Part shown: piece by piece, positions 49,283 to 58,589 of the stretch
Position numbering within the stretch: the stretch's first letter is position 1
Layout: each line of letters begins with the position of its first letter
Origin: Paractinoplanes lichenicola
GTDB lineage: Bacteria; Actinomycetota; Actinomycetes; Mycobacteriales; Micromonosporaceae
Assembly: GCF_016785085.1 (NCBI RefSeq)
Contig: NZ_JAENHO010000017.1
Coordinates: 62,001-126,000, forward strand
Reading direction: 5' to 3'
Length of the DNA stretch: 64,000 nucleotides
Notes under the pieces: generated by a model
Databases searched by the model: none
The model's input: only the letters and a program-made list of their open reading frames with translations
What the model was told of the DNA's origin: nothing
Position numbers and translations under genes: made by a program

Positions 49283-51505
49283 TTAGTCCGGCTGGAACCG
49301 GTGCGGGGTGCCGGCCCGCAGTTTCACCTCGGTGCGGCGCTCGCCGAAACGCACCGACACTGCCTGATCCCGGTCGCTGACCAGGCACACCTCGGTCGGC
49401 ACGCCCTTCGACCACGTAGCGTCGACGGTGACACCGCCGCGGGCGCGCAGACCGGCGAAGGCGCCCTCGGTCCATTCGGTGGGTAGGCACGGCAGCAGGT
49501 GAATCTCGTCGCGGTGCGATTGCAGAAGCATCTCGGCGACGCCGGCCGTGAATCCGAGATTGCCGTCGATCTGGAACGGCGGGTGGGCGCAGAACAGATT
49601 TTGATAGACGCCCGCGCTGGTCCCGGCCGGGCGCAGGAACCGTTGCACCGCGGCGAACGCGTCGTCGGCGTCGCGCAGCCGGGCCCGCAGGGCGATCCGC
49701 CACGCGAGGGCCCAGCCGGTCGACTCGAGGCCGCGGGCGTCGAGCGTACGGCGGGCCGCGGCGGCCAGGTCCGGGGTGTCGTCGGGGTCGATCGAGCAGC
49801 CCGGGAAGAGCCCGACCAGGTGCGAGGTGTGCCGGTGCCCGGGTTCGGCGTCGGTGACGTCGGCCGACCACTCGGCGAGCCGGCCGTCGGCGCCGACCCG
49901 CTCGCCCGGGACGGGAAGGTCGGGCAGCAGCGCCCGGATCAGCACCAGGTCGGCGGTCGAGGAGACACCTACGCCGGTGGGCCGGCCGTCCGGCGCCAGG
50001 TATTCGTTCTCGGGCGAGGTCGACGGCGAGGTGCCCAGGGTGCCGTCCGGCATCTCCCGCAGCCAGGCCCGGCAGAACTCGGCCGCGCCGTCCAGCAGCG
50101 GCAGATAGGACGCGTCACCGGTGTAGTCGTGGTGCTCGCGCGCGTGCCGGACCAGCCACGCCGCCGCGAGGGGCCAGAACGACCAGCGGGCCTCGTCCTG
50201 GCCGACCCCGGCCGGCTGCGCGAAGCACCAGGCGTCGGAGTTGTGGTGCAGCGTCCAGCCCGGCAGGCCGTACAGGGTGCGGGCGGTCTCCTCACCCCGT
50301 ACGGAGGCATGGGTCAGCCAATCGAGCAGCGGCCGGTGGCACTCGGCCAGGTTGGTGACCAGGGCCGGCCAGTAGTTCATCTCGAGGTTGATGTTGGTGG
50401 TGTAGTTGGCGTTCCAGGGCGGCCGGACCATGTCGTTCCAGAGGCCCTGCAGACCGGCGGGCAGCCCACCCGGACGCGACGAGGCGATCAGCAGGTAGCG
50501 GCCGTACTGGAACTGCAGGGCGGCCAGGGCGGGGTCCGGGTCGCCGGCGGCATGCGCGCGCAGGCGGTCGGCGGTGTCGAGCCGGGCCACGGCCTCCGGC
50601 GGTCCCAGCCGTACGCCGGAGCGCGCGAACAACCGCCGATGCTCCCGCTCGTGCGCGGCCCGCAGGGTGGTGTAGCCGTCCTTCTGCCGCAGCACCGCCG
50701 TCACGTCGTCGAGGCGCGCGCGCAACTGCTCCGCGATCGGCCCGTGCGGTGGCGTGAACGGGTCCACGTAGTCGGTGACCGCCGCGAGGACTAGGACCAT
50801 TTCGTCCCTGGCGTCGACGACCAACTCGTCCCCATCTACTTGTTCCGCGCCGAGCACGCGCAGCCCGACCATGGCGGTGACCGAGCCCGGCCCGTACGCG
50901 ACCTGGTCCGATCCCGCGGGCACGTCCGAGGGCATCCGTACGGTCATGATCAGCCCCGGCCCACCCACGGACGCCGTCGGATGGGGTGACGTGAGGCGTA
51001 CCCGCAGCCGGGACGGGTTCTGCAGCCGCCGCCGGATCACCAGGGCCTGCGGCCCGATCCACGCCTCCTGGCTGACCCGCCCGCCCGGCCCGCTGAACGT
51101 ATGCGACGCCACCGCCGAGCGCATGTCCAGATGCCGTTGATAAACCGTCGGTGCCTCGTCGACCGGCTGGGTGATCCACAGGTCGGCCAGCGGCTGGAAC
51201 GCCTGGCTGTTGCCGCCCTGCAGCCCGCGCAGGCACTCCTCGGCCGCCCGCACGTCCCCCCGGTCCAGCGCCGCCCGGGCCGCTTCGAGCAGCCGCGGCC
51301 CGTCGGTGACCCGGCGTTTTCCGTACGCGCTGTCGGGCGTCCCGCTCCAGCACGTGTTCTCGTTGAGCTGGAAGCGGTCCTCCCCCACCCCGCCGAAGCA
51401 CATCGCCCCGAACCGCCCGTTGCCCAGGGGCAGCGCGTCGGTCCACTCGGCCGCGGGGGTGCGATACCGCAGGGTCGTGCACGCGTCCGCCATCATCTCG
51501 GCCAC
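49283..51505 (-). CDS. GH95 family glycosidase (alpha-L-fucosidase/alpha-L-galactosidase)
   Basis: 740 residues from the GTG at 51505; ATGs at 51496 and 51493 are equally possible. The GH95 start WTDALPLGNGRFGAM, then VGEDRFQLNENTCWSG, is followed by a beta domain and an (alpha/alpha)6 barrel. The active-site asparagines lie in NYTTNINLEMNYWPA near residue 370, with later conserved blocks HNSDAWCF, TSPENEYL, HTSHLVGLFPG and FQIDGNLGFTAG. No signal peptide is present, so it acts inside the cell on imported oligosaccharides. Its substrates are alpha-1,2-L-fucosyl or L-galactosyl residues, as on xyloglucan. A three-copy 45-bp repeat abuts the start. Confidence 0.9.
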   Translation of the reverse strand: MAEMMADACTTLRYRTPAAEWTDALPLGNGRFGAMCFGGVGEDRFQLNENTCWSGTPDSAYGKRRVTDGPRLLEAARAALDRGDVRAAEECLRGLQGGNSQAFQPLADLWITQPVDEAPTVYQRHLDMRSAVASHTFSGPGGRVSQEAWIGPQALVIRRRLQNPSRLRVRLTSPHPTASVGGPGLIMTVRMPSDVPAGSDQVAYGPGSVTAMVGLRVLGAEQVDGDELVVDARDEMVLVLAAVTDYVDPFTPPHGPIAEQLRARLDDVTAVLRQKDGYTTLRAAHEREHRRLFARSGVRLGPPEAVARLDTADRLRAHAAGDPDPALAALQFQYGRYLLIASSRPGGLPAGLQGLWNDMVRPPWNANYTTNINLEMNYWPALVTNLAECHRPLLDWLTHASVRGEETARTLYGLPGWTLHHNSDAWCFAQPAGVGQDEARWSFWPLAAAWLVRHAREHHDYTGDASYLPLLDGAAEFCRAWLREMPDGTLGTSPSTSPENEYLAPDGRPTGVGVSSTADLVLIRALLPDLPVPGERVGADGRLAEWSADVTDAEPGHRHTSHLVGLFPGCSIDPDDTPDLAAAARRTLDARGLESTGWALAWRIALRARLRDADDAFAAVQRFLRPAGTSAGVYQNLFCAHPPFQIDGNLGFTAGVAEMLLQSHRDEIHLLPCLPTEWTEGAFAGLRARGGVTVDATWSKGVPTEVCLVSDRDQAVSVRFGERRTEVKLRAGTPHRFQPD

Positions 51506-51639
51506 GCGACACCCGCCTGTGAACAACCGCCCCGGTCAGCGAAAGCAAACGCGACACGCGCCTGTGGACAACCGCCCCGGTCAGCGAAAGCAACCGCGGC
51601 ACCCGCCTGTGGACAACCGCCCCGGTCACCGAGAGCAAT
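51505..51639. repeat. Three 45-bp tandem units containing DnaA-box-like sites
   Basis: Units at 51505, 51550 and 51595 are 85-95% alike. Each includes TGTGAACAA or TGTGGACAA (51518, 51563, 51608), the latter being the actinomycete DnaA-box consensus read on the minus strand. The first unit overlaps the possible GTG start of the GH95 gene. Confidence 0.85.
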
Positions 51640-51725
51640 GTGGAAAACTAGGGCCGTTGATTTGCCAGGGCCTTTAGGGTGGGGGTCCCCCAAGGCGGGC
51701 GGGTTATCAGTAGGAGTTGTGTAGC

Positions 51726-53351
51726 TCATGATCTTGCCCAGCGGGTGAGGTCCTCGAGATCGGCCGCTACATAGCGCACCAGTCCCCGTCCGTAGCGATG
51801 CTCGGTCACCAGCGGACGCCCCTCAGCGCTCAGCACCACGGCCGCGTTCACCGGCTCGATCTCGTCCAGCCACACGCCACGCTCCCCCGGCCGATGACGC
51901 ACCACCCGTACGCCCGCGAGGTCGTCGAACGCCCCCGGCGTCATCCGGCAGTGCTCGTCGGTCAGCCCGCTCCCGTAGGTCAGGACCAGCGTCCCGCCGT
52001 CCGAGACGTACGACCGCAGCGCCTTGTGCTCCGCCCCCGACACGAGATGCAGCAAGGGCGCCACCACCAGCGTGTACGCGTCCAGCGAAGCCCCGACCGG
52101 CACGACGTCGACCGGCGACCCCATCGCGCGATGCCAGCGCCGCGCGGTGCCGGTGTAGTCCACGAACGGCGTCGGCAGATGCGGAGACTGCCAGGCCCAC
52201 ATCGACTGCTCGTCATAGATCAGCGCGCGCGTGGCGTCGACCCGCACCGGCGTACGGGTGGAAAGCGCCTCGCCGATCGGGGCCAGCTCGGACAGCAGCG
52301 GCACCATCGCCGGATGCCACTGCTCGGCCCCGCCCCGCCCGGCCCGCCACTGGAAATACATGACCCCGCTGGCCCCACCGTCAAGGTAGGCCGAGGCCGC
52401 CGCGCTCGCCTGCCCTGGCGGCATGACCCGGGTGACACCGTCGGCCTCCCGGACCGCGCCGGGCGCATGCTCCATGAGAATCCACGGCTCGCCGCCCGCC
52501 CAGCCCCGGGCCAGGTCAGCCACGAACGCCCGCTCCGACAGGTGATCGTCCAGCGAGGCCGGGTAGTCGTCGACGGCCACCACGTCGACCTCGCGCGCCC
52601 AGCGGGCATGATCGACCGGCACCCAGCCGCCCAGCACGAAGTTCGTCGTCACCGGCACACCCGACGGCCGCAGCAGGTCGCGCTGGGCCACGTAGTGCGC
52701 GAGCATCGCGTCCGACACGAACCGGCGATAGTCCAGCACGTGGGCGGGGTTGCTCAGATATTGGGTCGCGCGCGGCGGCAGCACCTCGTCGAAGCCGCCG
52801 TACCGCTGCGACCAGAAGTCCGCGCTCCACACCTCGTTCAAGACGCCGGTTTCCCCGTACGTCCGGGAAAGCCACCGCCGGAAGCCGAGCGCGCAATGGT
52901 CGCAGTAGCAGGTCGTGCCGTATTCGTTGTGCACGTGCCACAACCGCAGCGCCGGATGCCCGCCGTAGCGCTCGGCCAGCGCACCCGCGATCCGTTGCGA
53001 GGCCTCCTGATAGGCGGGCGCGTTGACGCAGTACGTGTCGCGCGAGCCGTGCGTGAGCCGCACCCCGTCCCGAGTCACCGGCATGGCGTCGGGATGCGCC
53101 CGCGTGAACCACGGCGGCGGCGACGCGGTCGGCGTGGCCAGGCACACCCCGATCCCGTTGTCGTGCAACAGATCCAGCACCTCGTCGAGCCAGCCGAAGT
53201 CGAAATCGCCCGGGGACGGTTGCAACCGCGACCACGAGAACACGCCGACGGTCACGAGGTTCACCCCCGCCGACCGCATCAGCGCGACGTCCTCCCGCCA
53301 CACCGGCGGCGGCCACTGCTCCGGGTTGTAGTCCCCGCCGAAGAAGATCAT
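51726..53351 (-). CDS. GH42 beta-galactosidase
   Basis: 541 residues, shorter than usual (about 650-700), with a reduced C-terminal part. GH42 landmarks: FFGGDYNPEQWP at residues 3-14, GVNLVTVGVFSWSRLQPS, the acid/base Glu in WHVHNEYGTTCYCDHC near 139, and the nucleophile Glu in WILMEHAPGAV near 294. The Cys cluster (CYCDHC) is the family's zinc-binding trait. No signal peptide, so it is cytosolic. It ends the operon that begins with the sugar ABC importer (ATGA overlap with the permease), so it probably hydrolyses an imported beta-galactoside or alpha-L-arabinopyranoside. Confidence 0.92.
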   Translation of the reverse strand: MIFFGGDYNPEQWPPPVWREDVALMRSAGVNLVTVGVFSWSRLQPSPGDFDFGWLDEVLDLLHDNGIGVCLATPTASPPPWFTRAHPDAMPVTRDGVRLTHGSRDTYCVNAPAYQEASQRIAGALAERYGGHPALRLWHVHNEYGTTCYCDHCALGFRRWLSRTYGETGVLNEVWSADFWSQRYGGFDEVLPPRATQYLSNPAHVLDYRRFVSDAMLAHYVAQRDLLRPSGVPVTTNFVLGGWVPVDHARWAREVDVVAVDDYPASLDDHLSERAFVADLARGWAGGEPWILMEHAPGAVREADGVTRVMPPGQASAAASAYLDGGASGVMYFQWRAGRGGAEQWHPAMVPLLSELAPIGEALSTRTPVRVDATRALIYDEQSMWAWQSPHLPTPFVDYTGTARRWHRAMGSPVDVVPVGASLDAYTLVVAPLLHLVSGAEHKALRSYVSDGGTLVLTYGSGLTDEHCRMTPGAFDDLAGVRVVRHRPGERGVWLDEIEPVNAAVVLSAEGRPLVTEHRYGRGLVRYVAADLEDLTRWARS

Positions 53352-54289
53352 CCCTTGATCGCCCCGAGCAGCACGCCCTTGGTGAAGTGCCGCTGCACGA
53401 ACGGATAGACGAGCAGGATCGGCACCAGCGTCAACGTCACCACGGCCATCTGGATCGCCAGCGGCGTGATCTCCTGGGTGCCGAAATACTGGCCCGTCGT
53501 GTTCTGCCCGCTGCCCGGCATCGCGTTGCCCTGCAGCGTGTACGTGTAGATGACCATCTGCAGCGGCCACTTCTGGTTGTCGGGCAGGAACAGCAACGCG
53601 TTGAAGAACGTGTTCCAGTAGCCGACGGCGTAGAACAGCGCGACCACGGCGGTGACCGCGCGCGAGGTCGGCAGCACGACCGACCACAACGTACGCCAGT
53701 GGCCGGCCCCGTCGATGGCGGCCGCGTCGATCAGCTCCTGCGACGTGGCCGAGAAGAACGCCCGTACGACCAGGATGTTGAAGACGCTGACGGCGGTGGG
53801 CAGGATCATCGACCAGTAGCTGTCGTAGCCGCCGAGCGCCGAGACGACCAGGAACGTCGGGATCAGGCCGCCGCTGAAGAACATGGTGATCACCAGGACC
53901 ATCAGGATCAGCCGATGCCCGTACGAGCCGTGCCGGGACAACCCGTACGCGCACAGGATCGTCACCACCATCGAGATGACCGTGCCGACGATCGTGATGC
54001 CGAGGCTCACCAGCAGCGAATGCATCACGAGCTGGTTGGTGAAGATCTGCTTGTACGCGGCCAGGGTGAGCCCGTCGGGCACGAGCACCATGCCGCCGGC
54101 CTTGTTGACCGCGGTCTGGGTGGACAGGCTGGTCAGCACTACCATCCAGAGCGGGATGAGGACGACGGCCACGACGATCGCGAGCACGACGCCCTTGCCG
54201 GTCTGCCCGGCCGCGGTCGGCGGCTCCTCCCAGTTGGGCCGGTTGCGGTTGCGGCGGCTGGGGTCCGCCAGGGGGGTCACGACAGTCAT
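53348..54289 (-). CDS. Carbohydrate ABC transporter permease (LplC/YtcP-like)
   Basis: 313 residues, six membrane helices, no ATPase. The inner-membrane EAA loop reads ELIDAAAIDGAGHWRTLWSVVLPTS. The segment FFSGGLIPTFLVVSALG and the C-terminal QRHFTKGVLLGAIKG are typical of the LplC/YtcP subgroup, which handles oligosaccharides. It forms a heterodimer with the permease encoded just upstream (4-base overlap). The cognate ATPase is not in this operon and must be a shared MsiK-type protein, as is usual in actinomycetes. Confidence 0.92.
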   Translation of the reverse strand: MTVVTPLADPSRRNRNRPNWEEPPTAAGQTGKGVVLAIVVAVVLIPLWMVVLTSLSTQTAVNKAGGMVLVPDGLTLAAYKQIFTNQLVMHSLLVSLGITIVGTVISMVVTILCAYGLSRHGSYGHRLILMVLVITMFFSGGLIPTFLVVSALGGYDSYWSMILPTAVSVFNILVVRAFFSATSQELIDAAAIDGAGHWRTLWSVVLPTSRAVTAVVALFYAVGYWNTFFNALLFLPDNQKWPLQMVIYTYTLQGNAMPGSGQNTTGQYFGTQEITPLAIQMAVVTLTLVPILLVYPFVQRHFTKGVLLGAIKG

Positions 54290-55245
54290 CGCCGATACAG
54301 TCCGTCCTCGCCCAACAGGTGCGCGATCTTGTTGGCGGCCAGCAGGAAGAGCAGCGACAGCACGCCCTTGAACAGGGTCGCGGCGGCGCCCAGGCTGAAG
54401 TTCGCGTTCACGACGCCGTAGAAGTACGCGTACGTGTCGAGCACCTCGGCCGCGTCCCGCCCGACGGCGCCGCGCTGGATGAGCATCTGCTCGAACCCGA
54501 CGGTGAGCACGTTGCCCAGGCGCAGCACGAGCATGAGCACGATGACGCCGCGGATGCCGGGCAGCGTGATGTGCCACATGCGCCGCCAGCGGCCGGCCCC
54601 GTCGGCGGCGGCCGCCTCGTAGAGCTGGGTGTCGATGGCGGCCAGCGCGGCCAGGAACACGATGATGCCCCAGCCGGCCTCCTTCCAGATCACCTGGGAG
54701 GTCACGAGCAGCGCGAACGTGTCCGGGTCGGTCATCACGTCCCAGGTGCCGATGCCGTTCTGGCGCAGGAACTGGTTGAGCGCCCCGGCCCCGCCGAGCA
54801 TCTGCTGGAAGATCGTCACGGCCAGCACCCACGAGAAGAAGTGCGGGAGATACACGACCGACTGCACGATCGTACGGATCTTGTTGCTCATGATCGAATG
54901 CAGCAGCATGGCCAGCGCGATCGGCACCGGGAAGAACAGCACCAGCTGGACGAGGCTGAGCATGAGCGTGTTGCCGAGCGCGCTCCAGAACAGCGGATCG
55001 GCGAACAGCTGCCGGAACGTCTCGAGCCCGGTCCACGGGCTGTGCCAGAACCCGGCGTAGATGCTGTAACGCTGGAACGCCGTCGCCGTGCCGAACATGG
55101 GCGCGTAGTTGAAGACGAGCAGCAGCACAACCGCCGGGACCACCATGAGCAGCAGGCTGCGGTCGCGGCGGAACCGGTTCTTCTTGACCGGCTTCTCCTC
55201 CGGGGCGCGAAGAGAAGCCGGTGGCGCGTCGTGAAGAGCGGTCAC
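54286..55245 (-). CDS. Carbohydrate ABC transporter permease (LplB-like)
   Basis: 319 residues from the GTG at 55245. The cytosolic basic start (KPVKKNRFRRDRS) leads to six helices. Landmarks are APMFGTATAFQRYS, IVQSVVYLPHFFSWVLA, and the EAA loop LYEAAAADGAGRWRRMWHITLPGI. The C-terminal block GLYRR is the LplB family end. Start and stop overlap the binding-protein gene (GTGA) and the second permease gene (ATGA), respectively. The protein pairs with the LplC-like subunit for sugar import. Confidence 0.92.
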   Translation of the reverse strand: MTALHDAPPASLRAPEEKPVKKNRFRRDRSLLLMVVPAVVLLLVFNYAPMFGTATAFQRYSIYAGFWHSPWTGLETFRQLFADPLFWSALGNTLMLSLVQLVLFFPVPIALAMLLHSIMSNKIRTIVQSVVYLPHFFSWVLAVTIFQQMLGGAGALNQFLRQNGIGTWDVMTDPDTFALLVTSQVIWKEAGWGIIVFLAALAAIDTQLYEAAAADGAGRWRRMWHITLPGIRGVIVLMLVLRLGNVLTVGFEQMLIQRGAVGRDAAEVLDTYAYFYGVVNANFSLGAAATLFKGVLSLLFLLAANKIAHLLGEDGLYRR

Positions 55246-56918
55246 TGGCCCGTGCCGTACTTGCTGCGGATGTCCTCGTAGAAGGCGCGGAGCTGGTCGC
55301 CGCCCTGGGCCCTCCAGGTCTTGAGCCCCTCCTGGAACGCCGAGACCGGCTTGCGGCCGTACCGGATGTCCTTGACCAGGTCGACCATCGGCTGGTTGAT
55401 GTTCGCGTACTGGGCCGGCTCGGTGACGTTCATGCCGTAGAAGGCGGGCTTGGCCGCGTACTTGACCATGTCGGCCTCCCACGCGGCGTAGTCCTTGACC
55501 ACCTGGGTCTGCCCGGCGATGACGGTGGTCGGGCTGATCGGGGTGACCAGGAACTGATACGTCGTCGCGACCTCCTTGCTGCCGCGCTCGGTCAGCACCG
55601 GGTTGCCGTCGACCATCGTGTAGTCGGTGCCCTCGACCCCGAAGTTGACGGTCAGATATTCCTTCGACCCGTACGGCGCGGCCAGGTAGTTCGCGATGGC
55701 CAGGCACTCCTTGATCTGGTCGCCGCTCAGCTTGGCGTTGAGGAAGCTGTACATGCCGGCGCTGGGGTTCATCCAGATCTGCGGCTTGCCGTCGGTCGAC
55801 AGCAGCTTGAAGGCCTGCCGGTCGTACGAGGGGTTGGCCGCCTTGCCGCTCTTGGCGTCGTCGCCCTTCCACGCGCCCGGCCCGTCGCCGGTGATCGCGA
55901 CCTTGCCGCTCCAGAACCGCTGCTTGGCGTCCTCTCTCTTGTCGGCCAGCGCGTCCGGGTGCACGTGACCGGCCTTGGCCTGCGCCTGATACCAGTTCAG
56001 GGCCTCGATGATGCCCGGGGTCTCGTACCGGTGAATGATCTTGCCGGCGTCGTCGATGACCCACCGGTTGGGATCGACCGGGAACTTGTAGATCTGCCCG
56101 ATCGCGTCGAAGATGTCGTCGAACGCCCACCGCCCGGCCGCGGCGCTGGTCAGCTGCTTGCCCAGCTCGGCCAGGTCCTCCGGGGTCTTGATGTCGTCGG
56201 GGTTGATGCCCTCCTTGGCCAGGATGTCCTTGCGGTGGAAGATCGTGCCCGCGATCGTCGCGCCGCTGTAGTAGACGGGCAGGCCGAACAGCTTGCCGTT
56301 CCAGATGCAGCACTGCCAGGCGCTGGTCGGAATGGCGGCCAGATTCGGGTACGCCTTGATCGCGTCGCCGGCCAGGTACGGCCCCAGGTCGGCGAACTTG
56401 TTGACCGCGTCCGCGAAGCCGAGGTTGCCCATGTTCCAGCTCGGGATCTGCACCCAGTCGGGCAGCTTGTCCCCGGCGAACAGCGTCGGCAGCACCTTGT
56501 CGTAGTTGCTGCCGTCGGCCGGCTGCAGCTTCAGGTTTGCGCCGATGGCCTTGTTGACGGCGTCGTAGTACGAGTTGCCGCTAGCCGACGGGATGGCCCC
56601 CCACAGCGGCGTCATCGTCGTATAAGAGCCACCCTTCCCCGGTACGCCGGAGGTCGTGGCCACCGGGTTGTCGGGGTACTTGAGGAACGCCGGGCTGCTG
56701 AAGAACCCGTTCGCGCCCATCACGCTCGGGATGTCGGCCTTCACGAGCTCGCTGGGAACGTACGCGGGCAGCAGTTTCTGCAGTTGATCCTGCGTGGTCG
56801 TGCCGGGGCCGCTCGACGTCTTGGCGTCGCCGCAGGCGGAGAGCAGACCGCCGCTCGCCACCGAGAGGGCACCGAGACCGGCCAGCCCGAGGAATCGCCG
56901 TCTATCGAAATTATTCAC
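55242..56918 (-). CDS. Extracellular sugar-binding lipoprotein of the LplA type
   Basis: 558 residues from the GTG at 56918, with GGAGCGGGA upstream. The N-terminus has a twin-arginine motif (FDRRRFLGLAGLG) and a lipobox LSAC at about residues 24-27, so it is exported folded and lipid-anchored. The type II solute-binding fold includes a metal- or sugar-site block NWGNLGFADAVNKFADL-like (WNMGNLGFADAVNKF) and GRWAFDDIFDAIG, plus NPSAGMYSFLN. At ~560 residues it matches LplA-like oligosaccharide receptors. It is first in the operon; the divergent ROK gene lies across a 115-base promoter region with a TTTAGTT/AACTAAG operator. Confidence 0.9.
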   Translation of the reverse strand: MNNFDRRRFLGLAGLGALSVASGGLLSACGDAKTSSGPGTTTQDQLQKLLPAYVPSELVKADIPSVMGANGFFSSPAFLKYPDNPVATTSGVPGKGGSYTTMTPLWGAIPSASGNSYYDAVNKAIGANLKLQPADGSNYDKVLPTLFAGDKLPDWVQIPSWNMGNLGFADAVNKFADLGPYLAGDAIKAYPNLAAIPTSAWQCCIWNGKLFGLPVYYSGATIAGTIFHRKDILAKEGINPDDIKTPEDLAELGKQLTSAAAGRWAFDDIFDAIGQIYKFPVDPNRWVIDDAGKIIHRYETPGIIEALNWYQAQAKAGHVHPDALADKREDAKQRFWSGKVAITGDGPGAWKGDDAKSGKAANPSYDRQAFKLLSTDGKPQIWMNPSAGMYSFLNAKLSGDQIKECLAIANYLAAPYGSKEYLTVNFGVEGTDYTMVDGNPVLTERGSKEVATTYQFLVTPISPTTVIAGQTQVVKDYAAWEADMVKYAAKPAFYGMNVTEPAQYANINQPMVDLVKDIRYGRKPVSAFQEGLKTWRAQGGDQLRAFYEDIRSKYGTGQ

Positions 56919-56942
56919 TGTCCCGCTCCATCTGTGGCAATC

Positions 56943-56969
56943 TTTAGTTGGGACGGTAAACGAACTAAG
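56943..56969. promoter_or_regulatory. Candidate ROK-family operator
   Basis: TTTAGTT-N13-AACTAAG is an inverted repeat midway between the divergent sugar-ABC and ROK starts. TTAGTT..AACTAA half-sites are characteristic of XylR/NagC-type ROK regulators. Confidence 0.65.
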
Positions 56970-57033
56970 TGCGGGGCCACAAGCCCCGGGTCCGGCCGGT
57001 GCCGTAGTCTGCGGGGGTGGGTTGGGGGCGTTG

Positions 57034-58272
57034 GTGATCACTAGGGACAGCGGTCCGCAGCCGGCCGACTTCGCCGATGTCCGCGCGACGAATCTCGCCG
57101 TGGTGCTGCGCCACGTCCGCACGCATGCGCCCTGCTCACGAGCCGACATCGCGGCCACGACCGGCCTCAACAAGGCCACCGTGTCGTCGCTGGTGACCGA
57201 CCTGATCGAGCGGCGCCTCGTGCGCGAGGTCGGCATGACCGAAAACCGGATCGGCCGCCCGGCCATGATGCTGGTCCTCGACGGCTCCCCGTACGCGGCG
57301 GTCGGCCTCGAAATCAACACGGACTACCTGACCGCGGTCGCCCTCGACCTGGCCGGCGAGCGTCTGCTCTCGTGGCGCCGCGCCTTCACCGGCACCCCCG
57401 GCCAGCCCGGCCAAGCCATCGCCTCCCTGGCCGCCCTGGCCCGCCGCGCGGTGTCAAAGATGGAACGCGAAGGCCGCCAGGTGCTCGGCCTGACCGTCGC
57501 CGTCCCCGGCCTGGTCGACGCGGACGGGGTCGTCGAACTGGCCGCGGGCCTGGGCTGGCACCAGGTCGACCTGCGCAAATCCCTGACCGCGGCCCTGGGT
57601 GAACCGGCCTACCCCCTGCTGGTCGAAAACGACGCCAACCTGGCCGTCCTGGCCGAACAACGCCTGTCCTTCACCCCGGACCTGGTCTACCTGACCGGCG
57701 GCGCCAGCCTGGGCGCGGGCATCATCTGCGACGGCCGTCCCCTGCGCGGCGCCCGCGGTTTCGCCGGCGAGTTCGGCCACCTGCCCCTCGACCCCGCCGG
57801 CCCGCTGTGCACCTGCGGGCGGCGGGGCTGCCTGGAGGCGTACGCCGGCCTGGGCGCCCTGATCCGGGCCGCGCTGCCGGATGTCGGCATCGAAACCGCC
57901 CTGTCCCCGTCGGAGTTCGGCCCCCACGTCGACGAGATCCATCGCCTGGCCAAGGCCGAGGACCCCCAGGTGCTGACCGCCCTCACCGACGTGGGCCGCC
58001 ACCTGGGCCACGCAATATCGCTGCTGACGAACCTGATAAACCCGGCTTGCGTGGCCCTCGGCGGCTACTTCACTGTTCTGTCACCGTGGCTCATCCCACC
58101 GGCCACGGCCGAACTGGAATCCCGCTCGATCGCCGCCAACTGCGGCGGCACCCGTCTGGTCGCCTCAGCCCTCGACTCGAGCGCCGCCGCCGCGGGCGGA
58201 GCCACCCGCGTACTGGACGCCATCGACGCCGGTGTTCTGCCTCCGCCGCAGACAGCCCCGCTCCCCCGCTGA
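57034..58272 (+). CDS. ROK family transcriptional regulator
   Basis: 412 residues from the GTG at 57034 (TTG at 57031 also possible). An N-terminal winged helix (about 20-80: VLRHVRTHAPCSRADIAATTGL, KATVSSLVTDLIERRLV) is followed by a ROK sugar-kinase-like domain. That domain contains TVAVPGLVDADGVV, VENDANLAVLAE, GGASLGAGIICDG, the zinc motif CTCGRRGCLEAY near residue 260, and a final INPACVALGG. These proteins repress sugar genes and release DNA on binding sugar. It is divergent from the sugar ABC-GH42 operon and almost surely controls it. Its 3' end, including the stop, is partly duplicated 101 bases downstream. Confidence 0.93.
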   Translation: MITRDSGPQPADFADVRATNLAVVLRHVRTHAPCSRADIAATTGLNKATVSSLVTDLIERRLVREVGMTENRIGRPAMMLVLDGSPYAAVGLEINTDYLTAVALDLAGERLLSWRRAFTGTPGQPGQAIASLAALARRAVSKMEREGRQVLGLTVAVPGLVDADGVVELAAGLGWHQVDLRKSLTAALGEPAYPLLVENDANLAVLAEQRLSFTPDLVYLTGGASLGAGIICDGRPLRGARGFAGEFGHLPLDPAGPLCTCGRRGCLEAYAGLGALIRAALPDVGIETALSPSEFGPHVDEIHRLAKAEDPQVLTALTDVGRHLGHAISLLTNLINPACVALGGYFTVLSPWLIPPATAELESRSIAANCGGTRLVASALDSSAAAAGGATRVLDAIDAGVLPPPQTAPLPR

Positions 58273-58529
58273 CCCCGCCGGGACGACCAACCCGCACCGA
58301 CCGCCCACCTGTCCTCTGCGCCGGTCGCGGGGGCACTCACCCTCCACCGCAGTCAGCATCGCTCTCCCGCTGACCCCGCCGGACGACCACCTGCACCGAC
58401 CGTTGGCTTGCCCTCTTCGTCGGTCGCGGCGGCAGTCACCGCGTTGCCCCTCATTGCCGCTGATTGCTCCACGCCGCGCCCGCCCACACGTCGCCGCTGA
58501 TTGCTCCACGCCGCGCCCGCCCACACGTC
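58261..58529. repeat. Direct duplications after the ROK gene
   Basis: Two segments of ~80 bp, 58261-58340 and 58362-58440, repeat imperfectly 101 bp apart and include the ROK stop codon. Next to them a 37-bp unit starting GCCGCTGATTGCTCCACG is perfectly doubled (58456-58492, 58493-58529). No gene is seen in this part of the 726-bp gap. Confidence 0.8.
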
Positions 58530-58589
58530 GTCTAAAGCGTCCTAGGAACCTAGTTTGCCGTCGTCCCGCCGACGCCGTGGCTTCGCGAT

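Noticed and set aside
51505..51639. Replication origin or plasmid iterons
   Set aside because: Only three units, no replication initiator gene, no AT-rich region, and surrounded by chromosomal-type metabolic genes.
54286..56313. A 675-residue protein fusing a helical region to the LplB permease
   Set aside because: The N-terminal half is an off-frame reading of the binding-protein gene; the permease starts at the GTG at 55245.
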